This document shows, piece after piece, positions 10,285 through 22,129 of a stretch of DNA of 64,000 bases. The DNA is from Chrysopilus asiliformis (taxonomy: Eukaryota > Arthropoda > Insecta > Diptera > Rhagionidae): assembly GCA_964034945.1 (NCBI GenBank), contig OZ035961.1, positions 64,462,244 to 64,526,243 on the forward strand. Reading direction: 5' to 3'. The notes beneath the pieces were generated by a model that had not been told where the DNA came from, searched no databases, and saw nothing but the letters and a program-made list of their open reading frames with translations. The position numbers and the translations under genes are program-made. Within the stretch, counting starts at the first letter, position 1, and every line of letters starts with the position of its first letter.

Positions 10285-10541
10285 AAAAGCTATAATTGCT
10301 AATCTGGCAATTATTGAAAACCCGAATGGTGATATGACATTATTCGAAGTTTAAGTGAACGGCGAACAGTTGTATCAAAATTCCACCAGTAGTCAAACTT
10401 AATTTTTTTTAAAAGTTATCGGATTTTGATGTATGGGAGTTTGATGTAGAATTATATCCTAAATAATTTTTGTTCTTGCACTTTTTTTGATAAGATGCAC
10501 CGTTTTTGAGATATTCAAAGTTCATGTAAAATTCAATTTTT
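10285..10541 (-). mobile_element. Helentron-like family A, 3' half, inverted
   Basis: Reading on the minus strand it ends in the family A hairpin (plus-strand TAATTGCTAATCTGGCAATTA) and the catacggg-type subTIR, preceded by the 'gattttgatgtatgggagttt' body. The microsatellite half is missing; it abuts a second copy in the opposite orientation. Confidence 0.55.
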
Positions 10542-10542
10542 T

Positions 10543-11049
10543 ATACCCGTATGGTAAAACCAAAGGGTATATTAAATTTGCCTTACCGTTTGTAAAGCCA
10601 AGTTCCCGTTATCACACACAAAAATAAATTAGACCAGTGTGTTTAGAATGATAAAAATAATTAATTTTTGGATGTCCGTCCGTCCATCCGTCTGTCGGTC
10701 TGTGGCGCGGATTGCGGGCGCATGGATTTAGCTAGAGACTTGCGGGCGCACGGGTTGAGCTAGAGTTCGTTAATGGGAAAAAATGGACCATTAGAATACG
10801 AACGAAAACGTTTTTTGCGAATATCTAAAAAACGATGCATCTTATTAAAAAAGTGCAACAAAAATTTTTTAGGATATGATTCTACATCAACCTCCCATAC
10901 ATCAAAATCCGATTGGAATAAATTTTAAAAAACCTTATTGAAAAGTTGACTTTAAATTGGAATTTTGATACAACTCTTCGCCGTTCACTTAAATCATCAT
11001 ACGGGTTTTCAATAATTGCCAGACTGGCAATTATATCTTTTGTTATGTT
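10543..11049 (+). mobile_element. Helentron-like family A, nearly complete
   Basis: It starts TATACCCGTATGGTAAAACC and ends AATTGCCAGACTGGCAATTA + TATCTTTTGTTATGTTT. It has a short (GTCY)n (10673-10700), the 'tggcgcggattgcgggcgca' block and an internal partial duplication of that block. Confidence 0.6.
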
Positions 11050-11093
11050 TATTTAATCATTTGCTTATAAATAAGAATCAGAATTATTCTCTT

Positions 11094-11318
11094 TATTTTT
11101 TTTTCTTATACAATGAATTAATTTTGTTATTGTTATATTTATTTTCAAAATATATAACTATTTTTTTTAAATATGTTTTGTAATTTTATATTATATTCCT
11201 ATATAGTACATTCCTATTCCATAATTTAAATTTAATCGTGTTTGCTGTAGGGAAAAATGTAGGGAAAAATGACCCTCCAAGTAGGGAAAAATCATCCGTG
11301 TTGTACCTACACTACACA
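11094..11318. repeat. Right arm of the 6149-6364 inverted repeat
   Basis: This is the inverse of the left arm: attgttatatttattttc..., taatttaaatttaatcg, tgtagggaaaaatgtaggga, cgtgttgtacctacactac. This copy keeps the tTAc dinucleotide where the mariner remnant split the left arm. Confidence 0.55.
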
Positions 11319-11342
11319 TAGGGAATTTTGCTTTTGAACTTT

Positions 11343-11932
11343 CGGCAACACTGCCTACGACAGCCATTCAGTATAATTTCTGTTGTTGATGCGTGCGGAT
11401 GTATACATTTGCTCCCCAAAACCCTAATTGCTTCCCAGAGTACACTGACGTACGAAATTTTTTCAGAAATTCGATTTTTTTAGTTTTCATTTTCCATTAT
11501 GAAACGCTCATATTCAAATTCAAATACTATGTCGTGTGATTGGGAAAACAAATTTTTAATAACCACAAATAATGATAACCGTCAATGTCTAGTTTGCAGT
11601 TACATGTCGAATAAAAAATTCAATCTAGAACGCCATTACAACAGCTGTCCTATCAGGTAACTTAATGCAATTTAGCGCATGTTTTTTCGAAGCACAGAAC
11701 CGAAAACACGTCCCAAAAGTTTTTTTTTGCACAGCGGAACTTATTATTTTTTTGTAATTGCATCATGTTAAATTGTGTAGTCCACTGTTCCTAAACGTCT
11801 CCATCAAAAGCGAAAGAGCGTAAAAAATGAAAAAGATGCGTTTTCTCATTTCGTGTTATAGTATATGAAGAAATATAAAATTTCTTCGAGTAATAGTAAA
11901 TCACTACATAACATACATGGTGCCCAGGCCTG
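11343..11932 (+). mobile_element. Second, rearranged copy of the 3723-4485 hAT
   Basis: Homology starts at GCCTACGACAGCCATTCAGT and runs through the zinc-finger ORF start (ATGAAACGCTCATATTC) to CATTACAACAGCTGTCC. There the copy departs to TATCAGGTAACTTAATGC, then rejoins the 3' part and ends ...GGTGCCCAGGCCTG. The left TIR is missing, so it is 5'-truncated. The departure point looks like a splice donor (CAG/GTAACT), so this copy may carry the intronic continuation that copy 1 lacks, or simply a rearrangement. Confidence 0.6.
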
Positions 11933-11940
11933 CCCTAAAC

Positions 11941-12389
11941 AATACTTTACTTTAGGCCGCATTTTATAACACAGTTTCTGTTCGGATGTAACCGCAAACT
12001 ATCGAGTTTCATCGATTGCAAATTTGTTATCATGGCAGCAAGCCGATTTTCTAATTTGTACCCCCATAACCAAAATCCAAGACGTATCCACGCCAAAACC
12101 AAATTCAAACGTTTTCATCGGAGCGAAAGATATTGAATTTTGGCCGATGAAAACAGATCGTGATCCACTGTTCGCCGTCTTTCTATGCTATTTAATTTAT
12201 ACCCAACCGAATTTTGTTTTCCTAGGTTTGGCCATAATTACACTTTAGCCGGACTCAGTGTATATCCCGACAGTGTATATCGCGATTTGGATTATTATAT
12301 TTATTAATAGGGGCTTAGCCTTTGACACCTTCGCTATACAACTTTATTTAAATGTATAGACTAATTTTCTTTTAATTTTTATTTTTCAG
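11941..12389. other. Presumed intron/5' flank of the SRPK gene
   Basis: There is no recognisable upstream SRPK exon here. The stretch ends in a polypyrimidine tract and TTTTTATTTTTCAG acceptor at 12376-12389, so it is read as intron 5' of the last exon. A GC-richer patch at 12040-12250 (one open frame) has no recognised domain. Confidence 0.5.
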
Positions 12390-14242
12390 GGCGGTATCAT
12401 GTTGTTCGCAAGCTAGGATGGGGTCATTTCTCCACTGTTTGGCTTTGCTGGGATCTTGAGTATAAACGTTATGTGGCAATAAAAATTGTTAAGTCAGCGC
12501 CACATTTTGCGGAGACAGCTAAAGATGAAATCAAAATCTTGAAATCAGTTCGAGATAGCGATCCATCAAATCCCAGACGGAACAAAACTGTACAATTGTT
12601 GAATGATTTTAAAATAACTGGTGTTAATGGAACCCATATTTGTATGGTGTTCGAAGTACTGGGTGATAATTTATTAAAATTAATTCGTAAGTCTAGCTAT
12701 CGGGGCATCCCGATTGACAATGTTAAATTGATCATACGACAAGTATTGGAAGGTTTAGATTATTTACACACATGCTGCAAAATAATTCATACCGATATAA
12801 AACCAGAGAATGTTTTATTATGTGTCGACGATTCATACGTTCGAACTTTAGCGAATGAAGCTACCGGATTATATGTGATGAAATTTAAAATGTTTCCGTC
12901 GTTTGTAAGTCGGGCACCCAAGGAATATCGAGAGCCACAAATAACTGGTAAAATGAGCAAAAACAAAAAAAAGAAATTGAAAAAAAAGGCCAAACGTCGT
13001 TTGGAATTATTCAAAAAACAATGGGATTATCTTGAACAAAGTGGAGGTGAACTAGCAACAGTGAAACCAGATAATTTAGATGGTATTAATAGTAATAGAA
13101 GAAATGAAAACCAAACAAATCCTGATGATAGAAACTTGAAGAATTACAATAAGAATGATAGTACTAACGAAAAATGCTCTGAAGACACAAATGATGATGA
13201 AAATTTCATTTTGAATGGGGATACCAGTGCAGATGATGATGAAGTTGATAAGTCATCTTTATCCTTAAAAAATAAGATGTCGCGTCGCGATGATTTATAT
13301 GAATTTAATAACTGCCAGGAGAATATTTATAAAGATAATTGTAATGAAAATAAGATACAATTAACAACTGTCGAAGGTGATCTCGATGCTGAAGAAGCTG
13401 ATGAAGACGATGACAATGATGTTAAAAATCAAGAAGATGATCAAAATGACAAAAAGTTATATAAAAACCTTCTGGCTGATGTCATTGCTCAAGATCAAAA
13501 ACCGGAAAGTCAGAGACTACAAGATAAATCGGACAGTGAAGAAAATTTGGTTAATAGTCCTGATTTGAGACAATCAACACAAAAAGTTTTATCACTAAAT
13601 TATAGTAGTGAACAGCAACAATCGAAACACCAAATTCAATATAGCCATCCAAGTGAAATCATGCAATCGCCGACTTTATATAGTAAACCACACCAATCCG
13701 TACAGCCAAAGAAAGATCCAGCTTTACAGATTTGTGATATCGCAGTTAAAATTGCCGATTTGGGAAATGCGTGCTGGGTAAATAAACACTTTACAGAGGA
13801 TATTCAAACTCGCCAGTATCGTTCATTAGAAGTAATTTTAGGGGCTAGTTACGATACGTCAGCTGACATTTGGAGTACTGCGTGCATGGCATTTGAACTA
13901 GCTACCGGTGATTATCTATTTGAACCACATTCAGGTGAAAATTATTCACGTGATGAGGATCATATTGCCCATATAATTGAACTACTTGGTCCAATACCAA
14001 AACATATAATATTTCGTGGCCTTTATACCCAGTTCACGTTTAATAAGAAGGGCGAACTTAGAAACATCACTGGCTTAAAGCCGTGGGGATTAATTGATGT
14101 TTTAGTAGAGAAATATGAATGGTCACAGGAGGATGCTGAAGCATTTGCAGATTTTCTAAAACCAATGTTAGAATTCGATCCGAAGAAAAGAGCAACTGCG
14201 GCGCAATGTTTGGATCATCCATGGATCAGGAAAACTAAATAA
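12390..14242 (+). CDS. SRPK: SR-protein kinase (SRPK), large terminal exon
   Basis: This is a serine/threonine kinase that phosphorylates RS domains of splicing factors, mainly cytoplasmic with nuclear shuttling. After the acceptor AG at 12388-12389 the frame opens mid-codon (phase 1; the split glycine precedes RYHVVRKLGWGHFSTVWL) and stays open for 616 residues to TAA. Visible are the glycine-rich loop LGWGHFSTVW (residues 8-17), catalytic lysine in VAIK (31), the SRPK-diagnostic catalytic loop HTDIKPEN (133-140), a long hydrophilic Asp/Glu/Lys-rich spacer (about 160-445, the region that anchors SRPKs in the cytoplasm), then DLGNACW (456 on) and the C-lobe with TRQYRSLEV and ...DHPWIRK at the end. 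Split kinase lobes around a spacer are characteristic of SRPKs. The N-terminal exon(s) are not found in the window. The frame is intact with no sign of decay, so this is probably a functional host gene, not a retrocopy. Confidence 0.93.
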
Positions 14243-14292
14243 TACTTATGCAATTATTAATATTTATAAATATATAAAACATTGAAATATTA

Positions 14293-14330
14293 AAATAAAT
14301 TTAATATTAATCCGAATAAATAAAAATAAA
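14293..14330 (+). terminator. SRPK 3' UTR poly(A) signals
   Basis: AATAAA hexamers occur at about 14293 and again in AATAAATAAAAATAAA (14315-14331), 50-90 bp after the kinase stop codon. Confidence 0.5.
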
Positions 14331-16380
14331 AATTTCAAAAATTGATGTAGAAAACACGTAATAAAATTAAATGAAAGAAAATAATAAATTAAGAAAGATA
14401 CCAAAATTCTCAAACTAAACCATCTGTTCGAAAATATCTTTTTATTTTTAAAATTTATTTAATTCACGTCCTTTTACTTAATAAATTTATTTTATGTTAA
14501 ATTATGTACTTTATTTTCTTTAGATTACAATTTAAACAAAACCAATATTACAATTTATATTTACTCCAACGGAACATATACCTGTGCATGACTTTTGAAT
14601 CACCGGACCTCTTTTTTCCTGTGTACGCCCTTCGGTTAAAAATTGTGGTTTTAGTGCGGAAGAATTCAATCCTTCTCCTTTATTTTAATCCCCCTCTACA
14701 TATACCGTTTGTATCCTGTACCGATTTAGATCCTGTTCAATTTACTAAGCGGATACTTCTATTTATTAAGCGGGCTGTAAAAATTTAAAATGCCAATTGA
14801 TTTTTTTTTTGTATTAGGCGCAAACGTGCAATTGGATGTATATTTTAGTTTTCATCTTTTATGTCATGCTTGTGCCTCAGAGCGAAATTTCGAAAGTTAA
14901 ATTAGCGGTAGGCACTGCCTAAGTTTCCGAGGACGACCTGTCGTTTTCTATCTCGAAAGGGAACGGATTTCCAAGCGGCATATAGTACTGGGCTTGGGGT
15001 GCGTTTCTGGTGTTGACTGGGTACATTCAAAGAGTCGATTCGCCATAATTAAGTATGAGAAATTAAATCGTAAGAATTGCACACATCGTACAATTTCATT
15101 GACATGAATTGGTGTTATCTTACGAGATTCTAAATAGGCAAAGAAAGAGGATATATTCCAAAAAGGTAGGGACTTCCGTTTCATCGTTGAGCATTTTACT
15201 CGTTGAGTTGGAAGCGCCACCAAGGATAGGTTAGGTTGGAGTGGCTGCCAAGATTTTCACGCTTAGACCAGAATTGTTCCATTGTAATACCATATAGATA
15301 AGAAAGTTCTCCTAAAATATTTAGTTTGAGAGAGGGACAACTAGCGACATGCTGGCGGTTTCAATTTCTGTGTGAATACTGAGTTATTTATGTGTGCGGC
15401 CTCATCTCAGGTGTTACCACATCTCAGTTGTAATGCGTAAATAATTGTAATACGCCTCGAAGAAACCATAAAAAAATCGCACAATGGCAATACACAAATT
15501 TGAATCTCAGCAGTCAGTTAGTTAAAAATCAAAACAAACCACCAATTTCGGTGGAAAATTTAGTTTTCATGTTAATTTCGTTGATTTTTAGTGTATTTCG
15601 CGATTTAAATAATAAAAAAGTGTCATAATTTGCTTGAAATTTTTCGCGAACTGTCAGGCCGCTGTCGGAAGCATGATGGTGTTGGTGCAAGGGTTGTGTA
15701 AATAGAATACAAATTTTTGACCGCTATGAGGATATGAAAATCTTGTTTTCCAACAAATTAAAAACAAATTACATTTTTTAAAAAGCTTCATTTCATTAAA
15801 AATCGTTTTTACGGTTCTAACAAGATTTTCTACACAAGTTGTGTCAGTGGACAGTGGAATTTTTTTTACTTTGTTTCGCTTGGTTTAGCCCTGACTAAAC
15901 GACAAGTTTCTCGTTTTTTCTTCAACTCCATATGACATGAAGGTGTAAAAGGGAAAGATGGTGTTGCTTGGTGACTTTTTTTTTATCGCGCATCTCTTTT
16001 CTCTGCCGTTGTTAAACGGAAACTTCCGTTTACTTCTCATCTATATTCGGTAATCATTGGTAATACCACGTGGATTCATACGATCCTTTACTCCTATATC
16101 GAACCATTTTGAGCATAGACAATATATATAATAATAGACGCCCAACTCTGGCTTATTGACTGCGACGCTTCAGTGCCTGAAATCGGAACTATTTTGGTTT
16201 GAGTATTGGGTAGTTCTAACCTGTGCTAAACTTGGTTTGTGCCCTTGATACATTTTTCTCGCTAGAAAATCCAATAAAAATTTGAAAAAACAAAACCAAT
16301 ATCTTTTAAATGTTTTTTTATTTTAAATTTCAATATATCTTTAAATAGATATCACATTTTGTTTTGTTATTTTTAAATAA
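14331..16380. other. Intergenic / repeat-like, no gene assigned
   Basis: Short ORFs only. The 14.88-15.4 kb part contains 'ggataggttaggttggagtggctgcc', a phrase typical of insect dispersed repeats, but no protein motif could be read on either strand. The segment at 16.05-16.28 kb is GC-richer and unassigned. Confidence 0.4.
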
Positions 16381-16409
16381 ATATCACATTACTGCAGTAG
16401 CCGTGAAGA

Positions 16410-16935
16410 CGAGGGACAAGGCAAATGTGTCGAACCAAGCGCTAGAGCTCCAGAGCCGTCCCAAAAGCAGTTTACAATCAAACGCAGCTACGATATAGGG
16501 AAGGCGATAGTGCCAGCAAAGCCCACCATAAAGCTTAAGTGGGGCTTGATTTTGAGGCAACTTTGCCTCCGTCTTCATGGAATGCTCGAGTGTCTCGAAC
16601 GACTGGAAGAGGAATTACAATTTATTGTAGCAAAGTAAAACTATCCCGAGATCATTACCTCGACTTCCTCAGATCCCAAATAATCACGTCTCTGACTGCA
16701 AAAGTATGCAGGTGTGGTCCTCACTGACTAAAGCTAAATATTCGCCCTCGGGCTCCCAAGAAACATCGTTAATGTAGTTTGTGTGACCTAGAAATACACC
16801 ATGAAATTTTCTCAAAAATTGCAAATAAATGGAGATACCTTTCAGCAGTAAGTCACTGTGGAAAATTCTTAAGCAGTGATGCGCCCCAACCGCACAGAAT
16901 GTCACAACTTTGGGCAAAACCGACAGCGAAGTCTC
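16410..16935 (-). pseudogene. Nup37-like WD-repeat nucleoporin pseudogene
   Basis: The reverse strand reads LPKVVTFCAVGAHHCLRIFH then GHTNYINDVSWEPEGEYLAL followed by VSEDHTC, which fits the first WD repeats of nucleoporin Nup37 (Nup107-160 complex). After a stop and a gap, a GSRGNDLGIVL-like and a GGLCWHYRLPYIVAAFDCKL segment (16430-16500) match its later repeats. The middle of the protein is missing and frames shift, so it is a decayed copy. Absence of intron-like spacing suggests retrocopying, but this is not proven. Confidence 0.6.
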
Positions 16936-16989
16936 AGGGGCGAAACTGATGGCTCACAACGGGTTTCAAGGTACAACTGCTTCAATTCT

Positions 16990-18880
16990 ACCCACTTAAA
17001 CGAATCGTTCTCTGATTCTTCCTAAAATACCGGTGTTTTTAAGGATACTTGAAAAATTACCGGAATTAATATGTGCCCCAAAATGAAGAAAAAAAAAAAC
17101 TAACCTCAAATCATGGTCAAGTCGGAGAAAACATGCCACACGCGCGCCATCATGTTTGAAAAACGAAAAACGCATGCAACAACAGCGCATCCGTGTTTGA
17201 AATCGGAACTAAAAATGAAATTTACTTTTTGTTCTAAGTTGACACACCGTGATTTTGAGCTTTTGATGAAGCTGAGTACACCGTGTCCACAAAGTTCGAA
17301 TACAAATGTAAATTGAAATAAAAATAGTCCATCGAATTATTTTTCCCAATTTTATTATTTTAATTAAAAGGTTCATATATAATATAAAAACCAGGGTTTC
17401 GAACCCCGAAAATTCCGGTGTCGGGTACGGGTTCAACACATTTAAATTTGGTGGGTTCAGGTTCAGGTTCGGGTTCGGGTTCGGGTTCGGGTTCAAAAAG
17501 TTTACCAAAAAAATCGAATTTTTTATGATTAATGTTAGTTATCACGATGTTGGTTAAACAGCGTACTACATTTGTTATAATATTGATTGAACCACTTATA
17601 ATTGTTTTTATCTTGTAATGTTTCTGGTAAATTAAAAAAATATATTATAGAAATTAAATAAAAGTATATTATTTATTGTTATTATTAGTTATTTATTTTT
17701 CGAAAAAGTTTTCATTTAGTCTAACAAATTCTTAATGATTGTTCAGTCAAATGCACTCTGTTATATAAACATGTGTAGATTTTGGGGTAAAAGCTAACAG
17801 CGACTTTTATGGTAGCAAGGTGAAATCGCTACTTATGATTCGATTTCCTTAATCCTCGGCTAGGCACATAATTTTTGGGCTTAAACTCGTCGGGTTGGGG
17901 CGGTTCTTGCACCGAAAAAGGAAATACTCTGTTCAACCAAAATCACATCAATCTGTGCCTAATATTTCTTCACTGATCCTCACCACATACGCATAATGTC
18001 TAAACAATTAGACTACATAGAAAAGATAAATAAAATCTACGAAATAAAGCCAGCGAAATATAATTGGATATTAAACAGAAGAATTCAATAAAAAAAAAAA
18101 CTTTTAAAACTGTTAGACACTTTGCGCATGGTAATGTTTATGTTTCTCGAAGCTACCCTAACAAAATCAAATCTGCTCGTCCTGTCCGTTATTACTTTAC
18201 ATCGTCGTGTTTGTCCGTCCACCCTACGTCCATCTTCCACTTCGTCCTGTCTGTCCGTCTTTCTCCATCCGTATATATCTCCGTTTTCGAAAAATCGCGA
18301 TCATGTTTCTCCCTTTCATGCTACTTCCTTAAGCAATCATAACTGATCAAAATTCGTTAAAATGTTTGAATCTTTTTCATTTTAAAAGTTAACATAGGCA
18401 AACGGATAATAGTGCCCCCTTGCGGCGAGAACTATCATAACCCGTCCGAAAACCATTTAGCATTGCCGCGTAAAAAAAAATATAATATATTTTCTCCACC
18501 ACGATTGAGAAGTGAGTTCAAAGAGATTTGGGAAAAGCTTCTTTAAAAATATAGTGATACAGCGAAATTCAAATAGTGGTTATTATTATTATTGTTACTT
18601 TAGTTTTTAATTTATAATTTTTGTACAATAATGATATGTTCTTATTATTATGTTTAATTATCTTTCTTTATTTTTAATGTCTTTCTCTTTTAGCTACGTT
18701 AAATTATTTTTAAGTTCCTTTTACTTTCCTTTTATTTTGAACTAATATGAAATCGATACTCCCAATAAGAAAATATTTAAAAATACTCACAACCTTTATT
18801 TTAATTTACTCCTTTCTTTAATTTTTTTTTTTTTTTTGCGGCTCCGCGTAGTTGTGCACAACGACGACTGGATCTGCTTG
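16990..18880. other. Intergenic with simple repeats
   Basis: A (GGTTCG)n hexanucleotide tract at about 17456-17498 yields a spurious Pro-Glu repeat frame. A related 'gaacgggttcaggttcagg' patch is at 21620-21710. Degenerate GTCC/GTCT words at 18178-18260 resemble a worn Helentron-like microsatellite. No gene recognised. Confidence 0.45.
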
Positions 18881-18896
18881 CTTTATATAAAAATGT

Positions 18897-18950
18897 TTCT
18901 TGAATTTTTTCTTGAATTTTTCTTGAATTTTTCTTGAATTTTCTTTCTTT
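18897..18950. repeat. (TTCTTGAATTTT)n short tandem repeat
   Basis: About four 12-13-bp units of TTCTTGAATTTT in an AT-rich region. Confidence 0.7.
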
Positions 18951-19009
18951 TTGAGAAATATTTAGCTAAAAGAAAATGTTAGGGAACTTTTTAGACAAAT
19001 AAATTAAAC

Positions 19010-19256
19010 AAGGAAAAAAAAAATATATAGAACAAATAAAAATTTTGAAATTGATATTGCCGAAATTGCCTTGATGATAAATACAACGAGCTTCTTCCAA
19101 ATCGAAATCGTTACGGCCTCCTTCTGGAACTATTCCGGAGCCAGCTTTTAGGTTATATTTGGATGCGCTAACAACGTGGGCATTAAGGAAAGTTCCGGTT
19201 CCGGGAAACACGTTTCCTACAATATGATTCGCCTGCACTATTATTCTAATGCACAA
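19010..19256 (-). CDS. Unidentified open reading frame
   Basis: The frame contains NHIVGNVFPGTGTFLNAHVV and SGIVPEGGRNDFDLEEARCI, a composition that looks protein-like rather than random (balanced Gly/Asp/Glu, few Ile/Lys runs). The C-terminal part degenerates to hydrophobic low complexity and there is no clear flanking splice signal. I do not recognise the family. It may be an exon or a TE fragment. Confidence 0.25.
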
Positions 19257-19539
19257 TTATGATTTCCGTTGCTCGCAGTTTAGCAACATAAATTCGATGG
19301 AATATTAAAAAGAATCGGTATCCGGATCCCCTCGCGGATCGTTCTTGCTTCTTGTGCACCAACCGGGATGGATTTTGTGGTCGACGTGGCCAACATGCAC
19401 CGCTGTTATTAATAAAAGTTTGGGGCCGAATACCGACTAATAATAGCCTCTGTCCGGCTCAGGAATCTCCCTTTTTGCCTGATTTTAACATAAAAAAAAG
19501 GGTAGAAACATCTAGATTTAAATATTCTTTATTCTGATA

Positions 19540-20387
19540 TACTAACCGGCAGAAGATCGACCGAAAGTTTATTCACAATAAGAAAATCTTTATTCTGGGT
19601 TTCAGTTTGATCGAAACCTTTTTTTTATACTTTTTAAAAAAAAAAATTGATAGTAAATTTTGAGGTTCTCTGCACTCGATCGATCCTCCACGTTCCACGG
19701 TTGATGCAAGAAGAGAACGTGGTTTTAGCGTGAGCTAGGATCTGTTTGCAAAACGAAATTTCCCTGTTTGTTTATCTCTGTTTATTTATTTATTTATCTA
19801 GTCTTTTAAGCTATTTATACAAATCTTTCATATTCATTAGTTTTATTGCTCGTTCTAAGTTTTAATCATCCATTTAAACGTTCATTCATTCGTTTAATAT
19901 TATTACTTTTATTTATTTATTTTTAGCATTAAAATAATTTAAGTAGACATAAAAGAACGCGGCTATTATGAAGGATTTTTTTCTTTAAAGCTTTTAGGCT
20001 GGTTCGTGTCCTGAATATAGTTAAGCACAATGAAAAGATCTCTTCTTAGATTCTGAGTCTATTTCTTGGTAGCTAAAGGCGGGATCTTTTTTTGAATATT
20101 TTATTTTTTGTAAGCCCACATAACAACTCTTTGTGGCGCATGTCAGATGTTCGAATCAACAAACTCAATAACACTTGAATTATATGTTTTACGTCGAACT
20201 CATAAGACTTATACACAGGTTGCAAGCATTTTTTTAGGGAATTGCATATTATTGTATGTGGCAGCTCTGAATATTAATATGAATAATCAGTATAGGAATT
20301 GAACAATATTCCGTCGGGGACCTGCATAAGCATTTTTTTCAAGAATTTAAATTTCCCAGAGTTTACTATAGTACAAATCTGTAGGAA
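19540..20387. other. AT-rich intergenic, nothing recognised
   Basis: (TTTA)n-like runs at 19770-19800 and 19910-19925, no ORF of interest and no inverted repeat noticed. Confidence 0.4.
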
Positions 20388-20395
20388 ATACAAAT

Positions 20396-21461
20396 TAGTG
20401 CTGTGACATCGAAAGAAAACATCGATGTTTGCAACATCGATGTTTTAAAAATGAAAACATCGATGCCACAAAAACATCGAACCAAAAACATCGATGTTTT
20501 TGCAACATCGATGTTTTTTCAATAAATAAAGAACTTTTAAAAGTGGGTTAATAAAAGTCATTTTAAAGAAAAAAAAGGCTCTTTATTAAATATGTTAACT
20601 ATTAGCAAAAAAACAACTGCCTCAAACTAATCCAATCCCCAATATTTATTATCTACACTGTGTAGAAATAGAAGTTTTTCTATATGGTCCCCTGAAAGGC
20701 AACTTCTTTTAGTGCTGACAATATTTCCTGTAGCTGAAAAAAGCCTTTCAGATGGAACCGAAGTAGCCATTACCGACAAATATTTTTTTGCGATTTTTAA
20801 TAAAGGACAATTTTTGTTAGCGGATTTGCACCAAGCATTTAATGGAGATTCGTTTAGTCTTGCTACAGGACTCTTCAAGTATAATGATAACACCGATGGC
20901 ATTGTCATGTCACTCTCGTCCAACAAGTAATCAATACCCCTGACGCGTTTTTTTTGACTTCCAGGTCTCTTCTACCATTTTGTGGTGGTGATCCCATAAA
21001 CTGAAGGACTGTGCGTGTGCATCTGGAAAGTCCAAACAAAATTATTACACATACAAACCGTGGTATGCAATTGCAGCGAGTATTTCTATCCCTTTCAGAC
21101 CCAAAAATTTTTTTCTTCCGATTGCTACAAAAATTGCTATACTATTATATTTCAATACCAGAATAACAAAAAAAAATTTTGGGTCTGAAAGGGATAGAAG
21201 CTCTCGACAAAAGGTAACACGATCACTGCTTTTGGGATTTTGAGCGAAATTTTGAGTCTGAGCCGAAATATAAACGTATTACGTCACCTAACACAATCGT
21301 ATACAGTGAGTCTGAAAGGGCTATACATCGAACACAAAACATCGGACACAAAACATCGATGTTATAAAAACATCGGAAAGAAAACATCGATGGTAAAAAC
21401 ATCGATGTTTTGGAGAAAACATCGATGTTTTCAAAACATCGATGTCGATGTCACAGCACTA
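20396..21461 (-). mobile_element. hAT element, 1,066 bp, with palindromic subterminal repeats
   Basis: TIR TAGTGCTGTGACATCGA at the left and its inverse at the right, both flanked by ATACAAAT (20388-20395 and 21462-21469), an exact 8-bp TSD. Within about 130 bp of each end the 12-bp palindrome AACATCGATGTT and variants recur many times (20420-20515, 21345-21450). It retains only the C-terminal part of a transposase, so it is an internally deleted copy. Confidence 0.9.
20627..20926 (-). pseudogene. hAT transposase C-terminal dimerisation domain
   Basis: The reverse strand contains YLKSPVARLNESPLNAWCKS ... PLLKIAKKYLSVMATSVPSE then RLFSATGNIVSTKRSCLSG and a final LLFLHS. This is the hAT family C-terminal (Dimer_Tnp_hAT) signature, especially ATSVPSERLFS.GNI..KR..L. 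The upstream RNase H-like catalytic region and BED finger are missing from the element. Confidence 0.85.
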
Positions 21462-21721
21462 ATACAAATTACTGAAGAAAACAAAGAAAACAAACATTAT
21501 CTTGTTCATTCATGAATTAGAATTTTCTCCGAAAAATGAAATGAAATATCGAGAAAGAGAAACTGTATAAGAAATTTTTGCAACATTTTTTTTTCGCTGG
21601 AAAAAAATCAAATATTGAACCTGAACCCGTTTTTAATACGGAACGGGTTCAGGTTCAGGGTTCACAATTTTTTTAAAAAAGCTTGAACCGGAACGGGTTT
21701 GGTTGGAAACCCCGATAAAAA

Positions 21722-22129
21722 CTATAAAAGATGTTTTTGTATAATGCCACCGTTAGCACGCTTAACCAATGACAATCTTTTTTCAAAAGAATCACACGCA
21801 TTGCGGACATGTAACATTGGTATTTCATCCCAGATCCTGGAGATAGTTCGCTTAAATTGCTCCAAAGTAGCAAAATTTTTAATCTTTAGGAGGTCCATTA
21901 TGTAGCCCCATACAAAATAATCCAAAGGATTCAAGTCCGGGCTGCTAGGCGGCCATTCTTCCTTCGACAAAAAGTCCGTTAAATTGGCGCTACACCATGC
22001 CTGAACATTTCTCGCCGTATGGGAGGGTGCGCCGTCTTGCTGGAAGCAATAATACTCGTCTCCAAATAATTTTTGGCAGTTTGGAAGAACTGATTCTAAA
22101 ATTTCCTTTTTATAGTACTTAGGGTTCAT
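21722..22129 (-). pseudogene. maT-type (DD37D) Tc1/mariner transposase C-terminus
   Basis: The frame reads FQQDGAPSHTARNVQAWC ... EEWPPSSPDLNPLDYFVWG ... ACDSFEKRLSLVKRANGG. The acidic residues in QQDG and in NPLD are separated by 37 residues, the DD37D spacing of the maT clade rather than DD34D mariner. The first catalytic Asp region and N-terminal helix-turn-helix are missing upstream, and no TIR was found, so it is a fragment. Confidence 0.8.

Noticed and set aside
15220..15245. GGATAGGTTAGGTTGG taken for telomeric TTAGG repeat
   Set aside because: Only two partial units occur; similar phrases are common in insect dispersed repeats.
17360..17545. ORF with Pro-Glu repeats
   Set aside because: It is a (GGTTCG)n simple repeat; no protein features outside it.
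20400..20520. Regularly spaced AACATCGATGTT words looked CRISPR-like
   Set aside because: Spacers are irregular and short, the words occur at both ends of a hAT element with TIR and TSD, and the genome is eukaryotic.
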